From contig CM039462.1 in assembly GCA_022414725.1 (NCBI GenBank), forward strand, positions 606,385 through 670,384: a DNA stretch of 64,000 nt, in the 5' to 3' direction. Below the pieces are notes generated by a model that was given only the letters and a program-made list of their open reading frames with translations, did not search any database and had not been told where the DNA came from. This stretch comes from Microglena sp. YARC (Eukaryota; Chlorophyta; Chlorophyceae; Chlamydomonadales; Chlamydomonadaceae). Both the position numbers and the translations under genes were made by a program. Positions 1-11,260 of the stretch are shown in pieces (the stretch's first letter is position 1; each line of letters begins with the position of its first letter).

Positions 1-130
1 CAGGTACAGAAGGAACTTGTCGTCCTCGCTCGCGTCGTTGGCCATCACCCGCTGCTCGATAGCATCCATGAGATCCTTGCGCCGCATGGCAGTGGGGATG
101 TCGGTGCCGGAGACAGTGTCAGGGGCAGGG

Positions 131-170
<40 letters not shown>

Positions 171-573
171 CGTCAGGGGCAAGGGCAAGTACAGGGGCAT
201 GGACAACTCCTGTAAGCGCATCAAGCTGCTCCTGAGCCTTGAGGACGCGCATCAGGAACTCGCTCGTCGCCTCCATATCGCCCTCAGGCGGCGCGTGCAC
301 GCGGGCGGCACTGACCGCAGCGTAGCTTGTGCCGAGGTCCATGCGGTGACCTGCATGCTCCAGAAGGTCGGCGAAGCAGGACACGTAGTCGAAGCTGGCG
401 TTGTATATCTCCGCTAGAAAGTAGCTTTCGACAGTCATCTTAAGTGTCGGTGGAGCCACGGTCGCAAACAAAGGGGCGAGAACGCCATCCGAGAGCTCTT
501 GCAGTGTGTGGTCGTCTCCACCGTCAATCGCGGGGACGTGCTTGACATCCAAGCAGGTCGAGAAACCTTCCAT
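1..573 (-). CDS. N-terminal part of unknown-family viral protein, copy 1 (runs off window)
   Basis: An open frame of 191 codons starts at the ATG at 573 and is still open at base 1, so the gene continues to the left of the window. It is the near-identical counterpart of the complete 421-residue gene at 39359-40624. Visible parts are an N-terminal region with a Cys- and Tyr-rich stretch, then a low-complexity Val-Pro/Ala-Pro linker made by a 6-bp tandem repeat (about 115-195), then the start of the conserved region (AMRRKDLMDAIEQ). It lies directly downstream of the primase-helicase gene on the same strand, so it may be co-regulated with replication functions. The family is not recognised. Coding status is well supported because the frame is conserved between the two copies. 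Confidence 0.72.
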
Positions 574-742
574 CCACCTGCGTCGGTTTTCAAGCAGTGC
601 CATCGAAGGGATAATTAATATAGCAAATAGTGTTTTAGAAGTGTCCCTTCGATGGCACTTATCTATTACGACGATGGTGTGCTTGACATCCAAGCAGGTT
701 GAGAAACCCTCCATCCACATGCGTCAGTTTTCAAGCAGTGGC
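538..742. repeat. Two copies of a ~62-bp unit spanning and preceding a start codon
   Basis: The segment beginning gtgcttgacatccaagcagg at 538 covers the start codon and first codons of the minus-strand gene that starts at 573. It recurs at 679-742 in the upstream leader. The same pair occurs in the duplicated module near 40589-40650 and about 40733-40800, and a shorter relative (gaaaccctccctccacctgc) is found near 3345 and 43412. This looks like duplication of a promoter/5'-end segment. Confidence 0.7.
596..659. promoter_or_regulatory. 16-bp perfect inverted repeat with AT-rich loop
   Basis: The arms 596-611 (agtgccatcgaaggga) and 644-659 are exact reverse complements, separated by a 32-nt AT-rich loop. 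The element sits between the 3' end of the primase-helicase gene and the start of the next minus-strand gene. The equivalent place in the second module copy (about 40645-40712) keeps only a shorter stem around aaagggac/gtcccttt. It may be a regulatory hairpin, a protein-binding site or a replication element; the sequence alone does not decide. Confidence 0.55.
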
Positions 743-787
743 AAAAAGAAACAGGTAAATGATTTAAGCAGTGGCTGTAACGTCACT

Positions 788-3151
788 TTACCCACCACTT
801 TTCACCCCCCCTCTATCGCACCTGAGCCACTGGTATAGGTCGACGTGCGTCAAGTGTTGTCGGGTTGCCTCTCGTGCAACTCGCATGTTTTTTGCGACTA
901 GAGTCCTGACGTCGGTGTCGACCAGGTGGCGCACGCGTCCTGTCATCTGCAGCGCGCCCATCGGCGCCGCGGACCCGGGGCACAGGTACAGGTACATCCT
1001 GTCAAAGTGCTCGGTGCTGAAGTCAAAGCCTGCCGATATTGTCGGTGTGTAAACTACGACGCGTTTGCTGCTCCAGAGTGCGTCTACATCTATGAGCATC
1101 GCCTTGACCGCGTCTGCTGTCTTGGACGTGTGTAAAAGGCATAGTCTTGCCGCGTCCTTCGGGTCATCGAATGTGTCAAGTGCGGCCTTGTGCACCTGCA
1201 TGGCGCGCTCCTGGCTGAGCGAGACGACGACGACGTTCCTGCCTGCGATGATGTCGTCTCGGATCTGCGCGCTCCATGTCGCCTCGTCCTTCGATATGGA
1301 GAATGTGCGCGCGTTCTCTGTGCTCCGGTAGTCGTTGATGACGAGCAGGTTGCGCAAGCCGGCCTGCTTGAGAAAATCTTTCGTGACGCTGCCCCATGTC
1401 GCGTCCATTGTGACGACGCCGGTTGTCGTCGCGTTGAGCGTGTCCGCCAACCCCTGTATCTCAGACAATGGGTTGACGACGGTTGGTGACATGAAGTGTC
1501 GCAGCAGCGATTCGGCTTCATCTAGCACAACTATGTCAAAGCCCGATGTGAGGTATCGCATGCACGTGTGCTTTGCTAGCTTGTGTAGCGACTCGATCTG
1601 GCAGATGACTCGCGGTGTCTTATCCCTTTGCCTGAGGTCCTGTGGTGTGACGTCGGCGTCTAGATATGATACAAATCCCCTGCGCACCAGTTTTCTCTTA
1701 TGCTCTAGCGCGAGCGACTGTCTGTATGTGACGACGAGCACGGTCTTGTCCTCTCCCACGCGTTCTAGGAGTGCGTCCAGCATGGTGGACTTTCCTGACC
1801 CCATCGGGCTGCGCACGGAGAGCGTGTTGACGTCCTTTCGCTCCGGGTCTAGCCACACGTCGACCGCCTGCTTCATCTCTAGGCATGCGTCGATGTCTAT
1901 GTACCTACTTTTTACTCGAATGGCTCCCGCGTCCCATGCATCTCCTCCTGGTTCCGCGAGTCTTCCGATGCACGCGGGTGCATGGTTGTCGCATGTGGCG
2001 GAGAAGCACTTGACGATGCAGTTTCCTGCTGTGTCTACGAAGCATCGCATGTTCTGCTCTCCGTTGTGTATGTTTCCTGTGTAGCACGGTTCACTTCTGT
2101 CACTGTAGTTGAACCTGACGCCTACAGCTCTGTCGAATGCGTCCTCTGCGGGTCGTCTGTCGTGGAATGCTGACGGGTGCATGTCTAGTCTGAGTAGGTC
2201 GAGCATGCGCACGATTATGTCGGCGCATCGGACGTGCGGTTCCTTCTCTACGGCCTTTGCGATGATGGTTCCCGCCGCTCTGACTGCGTCTGCGACTGTT
2301 TGCGTGCGCGGTCGTGCCGGCCATGCGATCCCGTTCTTCTTGACGTATCTCGGTATGTGCTCTGGCACCTGTATGAGTGCGGCATCCTCTGGCACGTTTG
2401 AGATGACTGTCCTGAGTGCTGTGTCTGGGTCATCCTTGTGGTGCTGCTTTAGCGGGACGAGGACCGAGTCCGCGTCCTTGTTGAACTTGCACGAACCAAG
2501 CATTCTCATTTCCCTATCTTTTGTGAACACGGATATATCAACGAGCTTCCCGACCCCGTTTGGGTCTAGCTGCTGCGCAGTCTCATGGCTAAGTGTGAAG
2601 CGCCAAAGGGGTCTGATTGATGATTGCTGCTGTACACGTGGAGCGGCGTTCCTTCTCTCTTCGTGTCGATGATGAGATGCAGGCTGAGCTTCTTGGCGTT
2701 TGGGCTGACGAGCCATATGAGGTCGTTGTCGACGTCGATCTGGATTCCGTAGTCGTTGCTGAATATCATCTTGATTGCGTCCTCTGTGTGCGCGACCAGT
2801 GCAGCGATGTCTGGGAAGGGTACCTGGTCGTTCGGCAGTGGTGGACGTCGATGTCAAGGTACGGCTTGCATGGCTTTCCGAACGGTATGATCTCGAACGC
2901 GTGCCTTGCGTGTCCCTTGAGTCTTTGCAGCGCCTCGTTTGCGTCTGTCCATTCCTTGTAGCATCCGAACTGTCTCCACCCACTGAACGGGTCCTGCAGC
3001 TGTAGCTGCGCGCGTGCGTTCATGGGATCGTCGCATCTGCCTGCATGCTCGCCTTTGCGCCTGCGCCCCTGTGCCAGTTTGCTCCCAGCCCCCTGATGGG
3101 TGGGCATGACGCCAAGTTGGCCTTGGGTTGTTTTGTTGCGTCCGTCGGCAT
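788..3151 (-). pseudogene. Primase (AEP)-SF2 origin-binding-type helicase fusion, copy 1, frameshifted
   Basis: Predicted to prime and unwind DNA in viral genome replication. The N-terminal third carries archaeo-eukaryotic primase signatures (YLDID with the DxD acidic pair; a SLH motif; TKDREMRMLGS), followed by a Cys-rich zinc-binding stretch (CFVDTAGNCIVKCFSATC). The C-terminal half is a superfamily 2 helicase like herpesvirus origin-binding proteins: Walker A PMGSGKST, DEAE box VLDEAES and motif VI QMTGRVRH. The most likely start is the ATG at 3151, matching the second copy at 43206. Compared with that copy, this one has a 2-base insertion near 3024, a 1-base deletion near 2845 and a 2-base insertion near 2575, all in the primase part. 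The helicase part from about 2570 to 788 is uninterrupted. Either a decayed primase or consensus errors. Confidence 0.8.
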
Positions 3152-3399
3152 CGTTTCAAGTCCGATCCTTGTTCAGTCGGATAATATTGGATATTCGTGT
3201 GGATGATATATATCTGGTACAACAATCATCTACATTTTGCTTACTCTGATCCTGTTTACACCATAAAACATGTCAGATCCGTAGATGATCCTGCACACGA
3301 GTCCGCATTCAATTCAATTCCGTGCTTGCCCTGTAATCAGGTGGCGAAACCCTCCCTCCACCTGCGTCAGTTGTTAAGACGTTCCATGGAAGTTCACCC

Positions 3400-4268
3400 C
3401 TGTGTGTCAAGCAGACGTCTGCTTGAGACGTCACATGTTCCCCATGCGCGTCCTCGACGCGCGCGTGTAAGCAGGTCAGATCCGACACGTTTCCCCCATG
3501 CGCCTCGAAAACGAGTGTAAATAAGTCAGATCCGACACGTGTTCCTCATGCGCCTAGAAATACGAGTGTAAACAGGTCAGATCCGACACGTGTTCCTCAT
3601 GCGCCTCGAAATACAAGTGTAAACAAGTCAGATCCGCGAGTCAGCATCTCAATTCCACTGCCCCACTCCGTGGGTCCCGCGATTCCTCTTTCATAATCCC
3701 TAAATATTTGTCAAGCAGAAGTCTGCTTGATGCGACACGTGTTCCTCATGCGCATCGAAGACGAGTGTAAACAAGTCAGATCCGCGAGTCAGCATCTCAA
3801 TTCCACTGCCCCACTCCGTGGGTCCCGCGATTCCTCTTTCATAATCCCTAAATATTTGTCAAGCAGAAGTCTGCTTGATGCGACACGTGTTCCTCATGCG
3901 CATCGAAGACGAGTGTAAACAGATCAGATCCGCGAGTCAGGAGCTCAATTCCACTGCCCCACTCCGTGGGTCCCGCGATTCCTCTTTCATAATCCCTAAA
4001 TATTTGTCAAGCAGAAGTCTGCTTGAGTCGACACTTGTTCCTCATGCGCATCGAAATACGAGTGTAAACAAGTCAGATCCGACACGGTTCCCCCATGCGC
4101 CTCGAAATACGAGTGTAAACAGGTCAAATCCGCGAGTCAGCAGCTCAATTCCACTTCCCCACTCCGTGGGTCCCGCGATTCCTCTTTCATAATCCCTAAA
4201 TATTTGTCAAGCAGAAGTCTGCTTGAGCCGACACTTGTTCCCCTAGAACCACGAGTGTAAACAAGTCA
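3400..4268. repeat. Iteron and palindrome array next to primase-helicase gene (copy 1), candidate replication origin
   Basis: Two nested repeat units are present. A ~51-bp unit (core tcctcatgcgc...cgagtgtaaacaagtcagat) is repeated in tandem from about 3430 to 3640. A ~148-bp unit, made of that core plus about 96 bp ending in a palindrome, repeats with exact 148-bp spacing. The palindrome is a perfect 20-mer at 3407-3426 (tcaagcagacgtctgcttga) and an 8-bp-stem version at 3711-3730, 3859-3878, 4007-4026 and 4207-4226. Palindromes with iterons beside an origin-binding-type helicase gene resemble an origin, but that role is inferred. Confidence 0.75.
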
Positions 4269-4321
4269 GATTATAACTAATCGCATCCAATGCATCAATC
4301 ATCATCTCAATCATCGAACCC

Positions 4322-4587
4322 TCAGGATCGTACAGAGTGCAGGTAGCTTCCCAGCTTTGAAGTTGGCGAGTCTAAACGGTTCCTAGAGGAGGAACTGCTC
4401 GTCTTCGCAGCGGTGGCGGCTACCTTGACAGCACTCTCATCGATCCGAGAGGTTAGCCAACCTCGAGTGTGTTTATCAGACATCGGGTTTTGGCAATCCC
4501 CATCGATGCTGTCGGGGCGGATCCCCACCTTCACTCGAGGCTCGATCTTATCCTGACATGAAGATTTGTTAAGACAGAGTATGTTAG
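4322..4587 (-). CDS. C-terminal end of an unrecognised protein, cut by the assembly gap
   Basis: About 88 codons are open from the gap edge to a stop at 4322, with a Ser-rich tail (KTSSSSSRNRLDS). A related but frameshifted stretch is found at about 44030-44285 in the second module copy (for example RIDESAVK is readable in both). Conservation in both copies suggests a real 3' end of a gene. The family is not recognised and most of the gene would lie in the gap. Confidence 0.35.
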
Positions 4588-5587
4588 NNNNNNNNNNNNN
4601 NNNNNNNNNNNNNNNNNNNNNNNNNNNNNNNNNNNNNNNNNNNNNNNNNNNNNNNNNNNNNNNNNNNNNNNNNNNNNNNNNNNNNNNNNNNNNNNNNNNN
4701 NNNNNNNNNNNNNNNNNNNNNNNNNNNNNNNNNNNNNNNNNNNNNNNNNNNNNNNNNNNNNNNNNNNNNNNNNNNNNNNNNNNNNNNNNNNNNNNNNNNN
4801 NNNNNNNNNNNNNNNNNNNNNNNNNNNNNNNNNNNNNNNNNNNNNNNNNNNNNNNNNNNNNNNNNNNNNNNNNNNNNNNNNNNNNNNNNNNNNNNNNNNN
4901 NNNNNNNNNNNNNNNNNNNNNNNNNNNNNNNNNNNNNNNNNNNNNNNNNNNNNNNNNNNNNNNNNNNNNNNNNNNNNNNNNNNNNNNNNNNNNNNNNNNN
5001 NNNNNNNNNNNNNNNNNNNNNNNNNNNNNNNNNNNNNNNNNNNNNNNNNNNNNNNNNNNNNNNNNNNNNNNNNNNNNNNNNNNNNNNNNNNNNNNNNNNN
5101 NNNNNNNNNNNNNNNNNNNNNNNNNNNNNNNNNNNNNNNNNNNNNNNNNNNNNNNNNNNNNNNNNNNNNNNNNNNNNNNNNNNNNNNNNNNNNNNNNNNN
5201 NNNNNNNNNNNNNNNNNNNNNNNNNNNNNNNNNNNNNNNNNNNNNNNNNNNNNNNNNNNNNNNNNNNNNNNNNNNNNNNNNNNNNNNNNNNNNNNNNNNN
5301 NNNNNNNNNNNNNNNNNNNNNNNNNNNNNNNNNNNNNNNNNNNNNNNNNNNNNNNNNNNNNNNNNNNNNNNNNNNNNNNNNNNNNNNNNNNNNNNNNNNN
5401 NNNNNNNNNNNNNNNNNNNNNNNNNNNNNNNNNNNNNNNNNNNNNNNNNNNNNNNNNNNNNNNNNNNNNNNNNNNNNNNNNNNNNNNNNNNNNNNNNNNN
5501 NNNNNNNNNNNNNNNNNNNNNNNNNNNNNNNNNNNNNNNNNNNNNNNNNNNNNNNNNNNNNNNNNNNNNNNNNNNNNNNNNNNNNNN
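4588..5587. other. Assembly gap (1000 N)
   Basis: A run of exactly 1000 N, the fixed size often used for scaffold gaps of unknown length. It begins within a few bases of where homology between the two copies of the duplicated module ends, so the join across it should not be trusted. Confidence 0.99.
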
Positions 5588-8129
5588 CTCTCTCCCAAAT
5601 CTCATGCGCCGCTTCCACATTGGGGACTCGCTCCGCACCTCCGCTCTTAGGGTGTCGTTCTAGATCCTCCGAGTTCCTCCGTTAAAGGCCAATTACGACT
5701 CCCGAAATGGGTCGGTTTATCGTTTGCCGCCACAAGGAAGCAATCGGCCGAGCCGTCACCGCAGCTGAAACCCCTGAACTGTTTCCATGTAGCGGACTCA
5801 GCCAAGCCGCAACCGGGCTGCCAACATCAGGGTGTTCCTCCCTTCGCGAGCTTCTCAGTATGGCGACACAAGAAGATCAAAGACTCCCTACCATAGCCCT
5901 TCAAGTTGCCGTCAACTTGAAGCCACAGCGCCAGCATCGAACGCCGCAAAAAAGGATGTATGTCTGACAATCCAGGACCCACTCTTTTGAAGCGATTGTT
6001 AGTCCGTATTACTAGCGCGAATCACTTCGGACCCGCACGACGATGAGCCGCAGCGTTAGGTTGGCCGACCACCGCGTCTCCTCGCCTATCCACAAGACAT
6101 ACCTGTCTGTGTCAGTCAAATTAAATAAAATGACGATGGTAGCGTGTCCAAAAAGTTCCCCTTGGCTTATGCTTTCTGAAACTCCGACCCCCGTGAGAGG
6201 ATTGCTTGAAGGGGCAACGTTGCGCATGATCACGCAGTCCCTCGAAACACTGACCGGCAGAGAACGTCTCCTGGGCATCTGCGGACCGATAATTTGCAAC
6301 GCGAACTCGTATGCCCCGTGCGGTCTGTCAGGCCACATCCTACTGCGCGACGAGGACCCTCCTCACGGGATTGTCAAGGCGCCTCCACCAGCAAACAGCC
6401 ATGATGCATCGTGCGCTGATCAAGGCAGTTTGCCGTCCCGTATAAATCTCCAAGCGCTTTCTAGCGAAGCCTGCACAAGCGACTCAAAAAACGCCGTTCG
6501 ACCCCCTCCTCACTGAACCGCATTGCTCAAGAAACAACACATGCGAGCATCCTACACCGACCCGCGTTCTACATCTGCGTCGAGACTTACTCAGCCAACG
6601 AAATTGGATCGACGGCAGCCCGCCGCACGAACGGGAACGTCTGAAAACATGGAACGTGCAAAAGGCATCGAGCGCACGGGCCAACCGCCCTCCATTGAGG
6701 AGATTCCCGAAAACGTGTGGGCGAAACCTACCCACTCAACCACCGCCACCTCGCCAACTTCTAGCGCGATATTATGACATAACCGTGGGGCTTCTTCATG
6801 AGCGTACGACCGACACGGTATCAAACAACCGAGGCGAACTCGGTCCTCTTAGCAAGTGCAGCTTCGAGCAGACAGCGAGAAGATCCAGATGCTCATCTAA
6901 CCGCCGGTATGTCTTTAGCGAGTTCGACCTTCTAGTACAATCTTACTATCATCAATCTACTATATCAAAATGAAACTGAATTATCCAACTAGTACCTGCG
7001 TATAATTCGACCAACACTTTATAACATGTCGAGGTCAGATCAGCTCATTGCGCACTGGATGACACTTTCAGGTTTTTTTTAGACGAGATAAAGACTGAGA
7101 GGGGCCTCCAACACGTCTTGTTGAGCAGCTAACGTGCATGTTGGTGCCCACATAGGGAAATCCCCCACAGTCACAACGTGCTTCCAACCTACTACTGTCC
7201 CAACGGGGTATATTATTAAAGAACCGTAACTTCGTGGCTGCCGCCACTCCTCACTGTCCCCAAACGCAATAACCACCTACTCGACGGAGTCATATCATCA
7301 CCCTCGACGGCCGACAACGACTTCTAGACACAGTTATCCGGCGCCGCGGTGCAGGCACGGAAATTCCCCAACTACCGAATAATGCCGGAAAGCCTTCTAC
7401 TTGCGATGATGCTAATCGAGTGACAGGACCCAGATCTCGATATATTCGAGTTCTTAAAAAAACAACACTATGTGATCGATCTCAAGCAAGTCTTACAGAT
7501 CGGGGTCTTTAGAAACTCGAATTGCAGTACAAAGTGAGGACGCGTACACTCCCAATCATATCCGAATGTACATGTACTCGTTGCTCAAGCATCGTTCCAC
7601 CACTAAAACTTAAATAAAGTTAAACACCTCAATAGTTTTAAAAAAGAATCGATAAATCTGTCATTAGTTACCGTTTGACGAAAAATCCCTGAAAGTGTCT
7701 TGGAGATCACTACCTGTAGAAATTCCATACATCATTTACTGAAACTTGGTAACTTCGTATCTATTTACTGTTTTACCGACGCAAATATATAATCTATTAT
7801 CCCAATACACTATTAATCTCATCATACTATTATCCATCAATTCTCGTCAGTGGTGTAAACAAACGCGTCAATGGGATAAGGATAAGATTCTATATGAAAT
7901 TTACAAGCCCGACGCGAAGAGTTGTATGATAGAAAAAATCATATCAATATTGATGACGCAGGCAAAACCAACCGAAAAAAATAAATGCTGGAAAATATAT
8001 GATGAGTATCATAAAGGGAATACTACTTGATTTCGTTTACAGATAGCCAAAATGATGGAAGAATTGACTGTACGTGATAAACACATTTCCTTCACCGTAC
8101 TGTCTCCACTCCGGTACACGAAAGCGCCA
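5588..8129. other. No recognisable gene
   Basis: Open frames here are short, overlap on both strands and show no family motif I can recognise. The longest are 6043-6516 plus and 6012-6338 minus, which overlap each other. The stretch 7560-8050 is AT-rich and holds a 94-codon frame (7746-8030 plus) with no homology I can name. Coding density is far below the rest of the window. This could be host DNA, decayed sequence, or intron-containing eukaryotic sequence. Confidence 0.5.
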
Positions 8130-8450
8130 GTTCATTTTAGTATTCCGTTGACTCGGACTCCTACGCGCTCAATCAGCAGCTTGCAGACAAAATCTGCCGT
8201 AGACCTGCCTCTGCGCAGCCACAAGCAATCCAATACAGTATAGCCAGCTGTGTCGGAGTTCGCCCGTGCCCTGAACTCAAGTCACCCACCACTGGCCGAT
8301 CCATCAGCAGCTGCATACATTTGCGTGACCTGCCGTGGCATCCCCCCACCAAGGCCTTGCTTTCGCTAGAGTTCGCCTGGGTCCTGGACTCCAGACCAGC
8401 CCACCGCAGGAAATCATCCCAGCAGCTTAGCAGACATCTGCGTCATCACC
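8130..8450 (-). pseudogene. Decayed ankyrin-repeat sequence
   Basis: Reading the minus strand in shifting frames gives fragments typical of ankyrin repeats, for example KCMQLLMDRPVVGDLSSGHG followed by RTPTQLAI, then VCKLLIERVGVRVN. At least two repeat-like units about 100 bases apart can be seen, but no frame stays open through them. Ankyrin proteins are common in giant viruses and in protists, so origin cannot be decided. I call it a relic on motif resemblance only. Confidence 0.4.
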
Positions 8451-9699
8451 GTGTATACACTTTGTTCTCATAAATATATTTTGGACACCACTCCTGTATA
8501 ATTTTATAGATATCAGACCCTGAAACCAGGATACAGGTCCGTATAGAATGTTCACTACCAAATATTTTTACATGAGGAATGACGACCACATTGTAAATAT
8601 ATAACAAAGTCGTCCAAAAGTTGCCTAAACGCAACGATCTGCAGTCTGGCCATGAGTAGAGTATAAAGTGTTTCCCACTTTATTTGAGAACAACTGTGGA
8701 CAAAAACCATGGACGCGCCAGGGGACGCCCGAAACATGGATGCCTTTTCTGAAATACAGAACCATGCTGCCCGGGCCAGCATATGAAAACGCATTAGCTA
8801 TAAGCACAGAATAAATGTTTTTGGATGTTTTCGAACGCCCATTTTATGCCCAATCTTATAGCATCACCATACCAAGTGTATCACAGTCCGCCTTACACAC
8901 TTCCCCCAATATTCCTTGCCCTGATGAAGGCGCCACACGTCATCATCTCGTCCACCACATGCGTCGTGGCCCTGAGCAGGGCAGCTTTCCGGGAAATACA
9001 ATCGTCAACTCTTCAGCCTTTTATAACTTATTGCCAATTGCCAACCAACTCTTCTTCCGGATTTATAACTGTAGCATGCTCAAAAGACAAGGCATGTAAT
9101 CGTCGATGTAGGGCCTATGAACTCAAGCATCATCACGACCACGTGCCTTTCATTTATCGGACACACAACAATCAAGACCAGCTCGATATCTCCTGTACAT
9201 CGCTATAGTGCTGTGCATCATTCATACATCCCGTTTTCACACCCTGAAATCCGAGGGGCCCATACGCAGTTCCAACCCAGATGCAAGCGCACTCCAATGA
9301 GTCCGCAAAATCTATAAAATCAATTGTACGTCAAGTCCTCACTACACACTGAAGACGAATCTCATTGTGCACAATCTCGGAAAAATCGAAAGCCCCTCAC
9401 CATACTCATTTGCAACTATATGCAACAGTCTACCTTATTATTATCTGTTCAATGATTACAACAAAGTATCATGCGTCGTCTCGAAATAACAGTAAAGCTT
9501 CTGCCACCCCCCCGTGTTGCAAAAAAGAAAGCAACAGGTACCAAAATGTCAGCAGTCTCGGTGCCGAAGAAAACACGTCCTGCAAAGACAAAATGCAAAT
9601 TAAGGCTAATGGAGCCCCCGACATCATCATCGTCATTAACTTCATCATTTGCCTCCCGCACTATGTTCTCGCGATCTGCAGCGATGGAGTCTCCAAGTG
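8451..9699. other. No recognisable gene
   Basis: Only short overlapping frames, such as 8815-9099 plus and 9449-9721 minus, with no motifs I can assign. The last part may include the N-terminal leader of the decayed helicase that follows. Confidence 0.45.
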
Positions 9700-11260
9700 C
9701 AGCTATGAATAATCCCTTCACGATGACTTCAAGTACAACAGATGATGCCTATCTACCTCTCATCCATATAGTACATGCAGCCGCCACACTTCTACTAACA
9801 ACAGCCATCCACTGACCCAAACAATTAGCTCGTGCCGCAGGCACAGGCACAGGCAAGACTATTCGGTTCCTCCTCCCGCTCCTAACGAGACTCTTGGATA
9901 GTAGCTAAGAATACCTGTGTAGCAACAGACGTCCACAACAAAAAACCCCTCCTCGTCTTGCCCACCCTAAGATCGTCTCTCAGCCACGGCGCGCGCGAAG
10001 CTCGCAGAACAAACGCCACTAGAGCAGGCAGCGCGCCTGCTAGCGCGGAACATGCCCTAAGTCGCCATAGCAGCGTCCATGCGCTGACAGTGGCGGAGTC
10101 CGTTCTACATCCAGGACATGCATACCAGGTCAGCACTCAAACGCATGCAGCAGCACCTTTTCCGCGCGAGCGAGAGCAGGATACGTTGCGGTCGTCACCA
10201 CCGGTCGGCTCATAAAGCACGAACACCACATGCAAAGTTTACCCCTGGATCAGCCGAAGGCTTTAGCAAAGCCCTTACGGACGTAGTGCTAGTGCTGACG
10301 AGGTGGACCGCCTGCTAGACCAGGATTCAGACCAGTGTCATGAAGGGCAGCTGCCATGGCCAATCCCGAGAGACAGACGTTGTTGTTTACGGCCACGGCG
10401 TCAAGGATGTGCAGGAACTTTCCAGGTCTCTTCTAAAGGGGACGACACCTTCTTGAACGCACAACGGCGAGCGAGGCTCAAGCCATCTGCCGGAGCGGCA
10501 CACAACGCGAATGTGAAGCAGGAGGCAGTGCTCGTCCGCGCAGACCAAATGGTGCCTGCTCATACGCGAGGAATTCCTTTAGCGAAAAGGATGACGTCTT
10601 ACCGTTATCTTCGTTCGACGCTGCGATGGCGTCCACCACTGGCGTCCATTTTGCGTTCCTACAAGGATGCTGGCACGAGTGTGTTCGAGATTCACTCGCG
10701 GCTCTCTCAGGGACAGCGCAGTCGCGCCCGGGGGGCTCTCGGACTTCAAGAATGCCCCAAAACCACCTGCAGCTATAGTGCGCCACCACGTTTTCGCTAG
10801 GGACTCGACGTTTCGGGTGACGCTTGTTCTTCAGCTCCGGGATTGCGCCTGACAACGCGCAGGTTGCGCACCGTGTGGGCCGCACAGGTCGCGGGGGGCT
10901 AAGGCGTGCGCTTATGGTATTGGCCATGTCCGAGGAAACGAGTCTTGCGAGACCTTATCGACCGCGAGAAGATGCCGATCGTTTTACGACCTGCGTATAC
11001 CTATGAACTGCCGCCGCCCCCCCCCCCTGTTTCCCCTCACGCTACTTGCAAGGACATTCATCGCGTCGATAAGGGTTTTACAAAGCTCAGATGAAGCGGT
11101 TTGGGTGGAAAAAGCAATGAGCTGGTCCCGTTTGTGTATGAGATGTTCGCCTCCTTGGGCGTGAATACAATTCTCCGCTTGATCAGTAAATGCAAAGTTG
11201 GTTAAGAAATGGGTTTGCCGGCGGACCACGGATTGGAAGATCCAGTGAATTTACACATTC
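9700..11260 (+). pseudogene. Relic of a eukaryotic-type DEAD-box RNA helicase
   Basis: No long frame survives, but helicase motifs appear in the right order across the three plus-strand frames. These are a Walker A region GTGTGKTIRFLLPLLTRLL (about 9840-9895), a motif III-like PERQTLLFTAT (about 10365-10397), EIHSRLSQGQRSRA (about 10690), a motif VI region AHRVGRTGRGG (about 10870-10902) with RALMVLAMSEETSL after it, RVLRDLIDREKMPIV (about 10940-10985), and a C-terminal ELVPFVYEMFASLGVNT followed by a Met-Gly-Leu-rich end (about 11210-11250). The C-terminal signatures recall the Mss116/CYT-19-like group of DEAD-box proteins. Many indels separate the pieces. It may be decayed host DNA beside a viral insertion or an old captured gene. 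Confidence 0.72.

Noticed and set aside
3400..4268. Regular repeats that could be taken for a CRISPR array
   Set aside because: The sequences between repeats are themselves repeated, not unique spacers, the unit contains palindromes and iterons, and no cas genes are present.
4322..5663. Open frames of 344-438 codons across the first N run
   Set aside because: They consist almost entirely of N; only the 88 codons left of the gap are considered.
6012..6516. 157-codon plus frame and overlapping 108-codon minus frame
   Set aside because: They overlap each other on opposite strands, show no motif, and frames of this length occur by chance at this base composition.
7746..8030. 94-codon frame with hydrophobic start
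   Set aside because: AT-rich context, no family resemblance and no conserved neighbour; not strong enough to call a gene.
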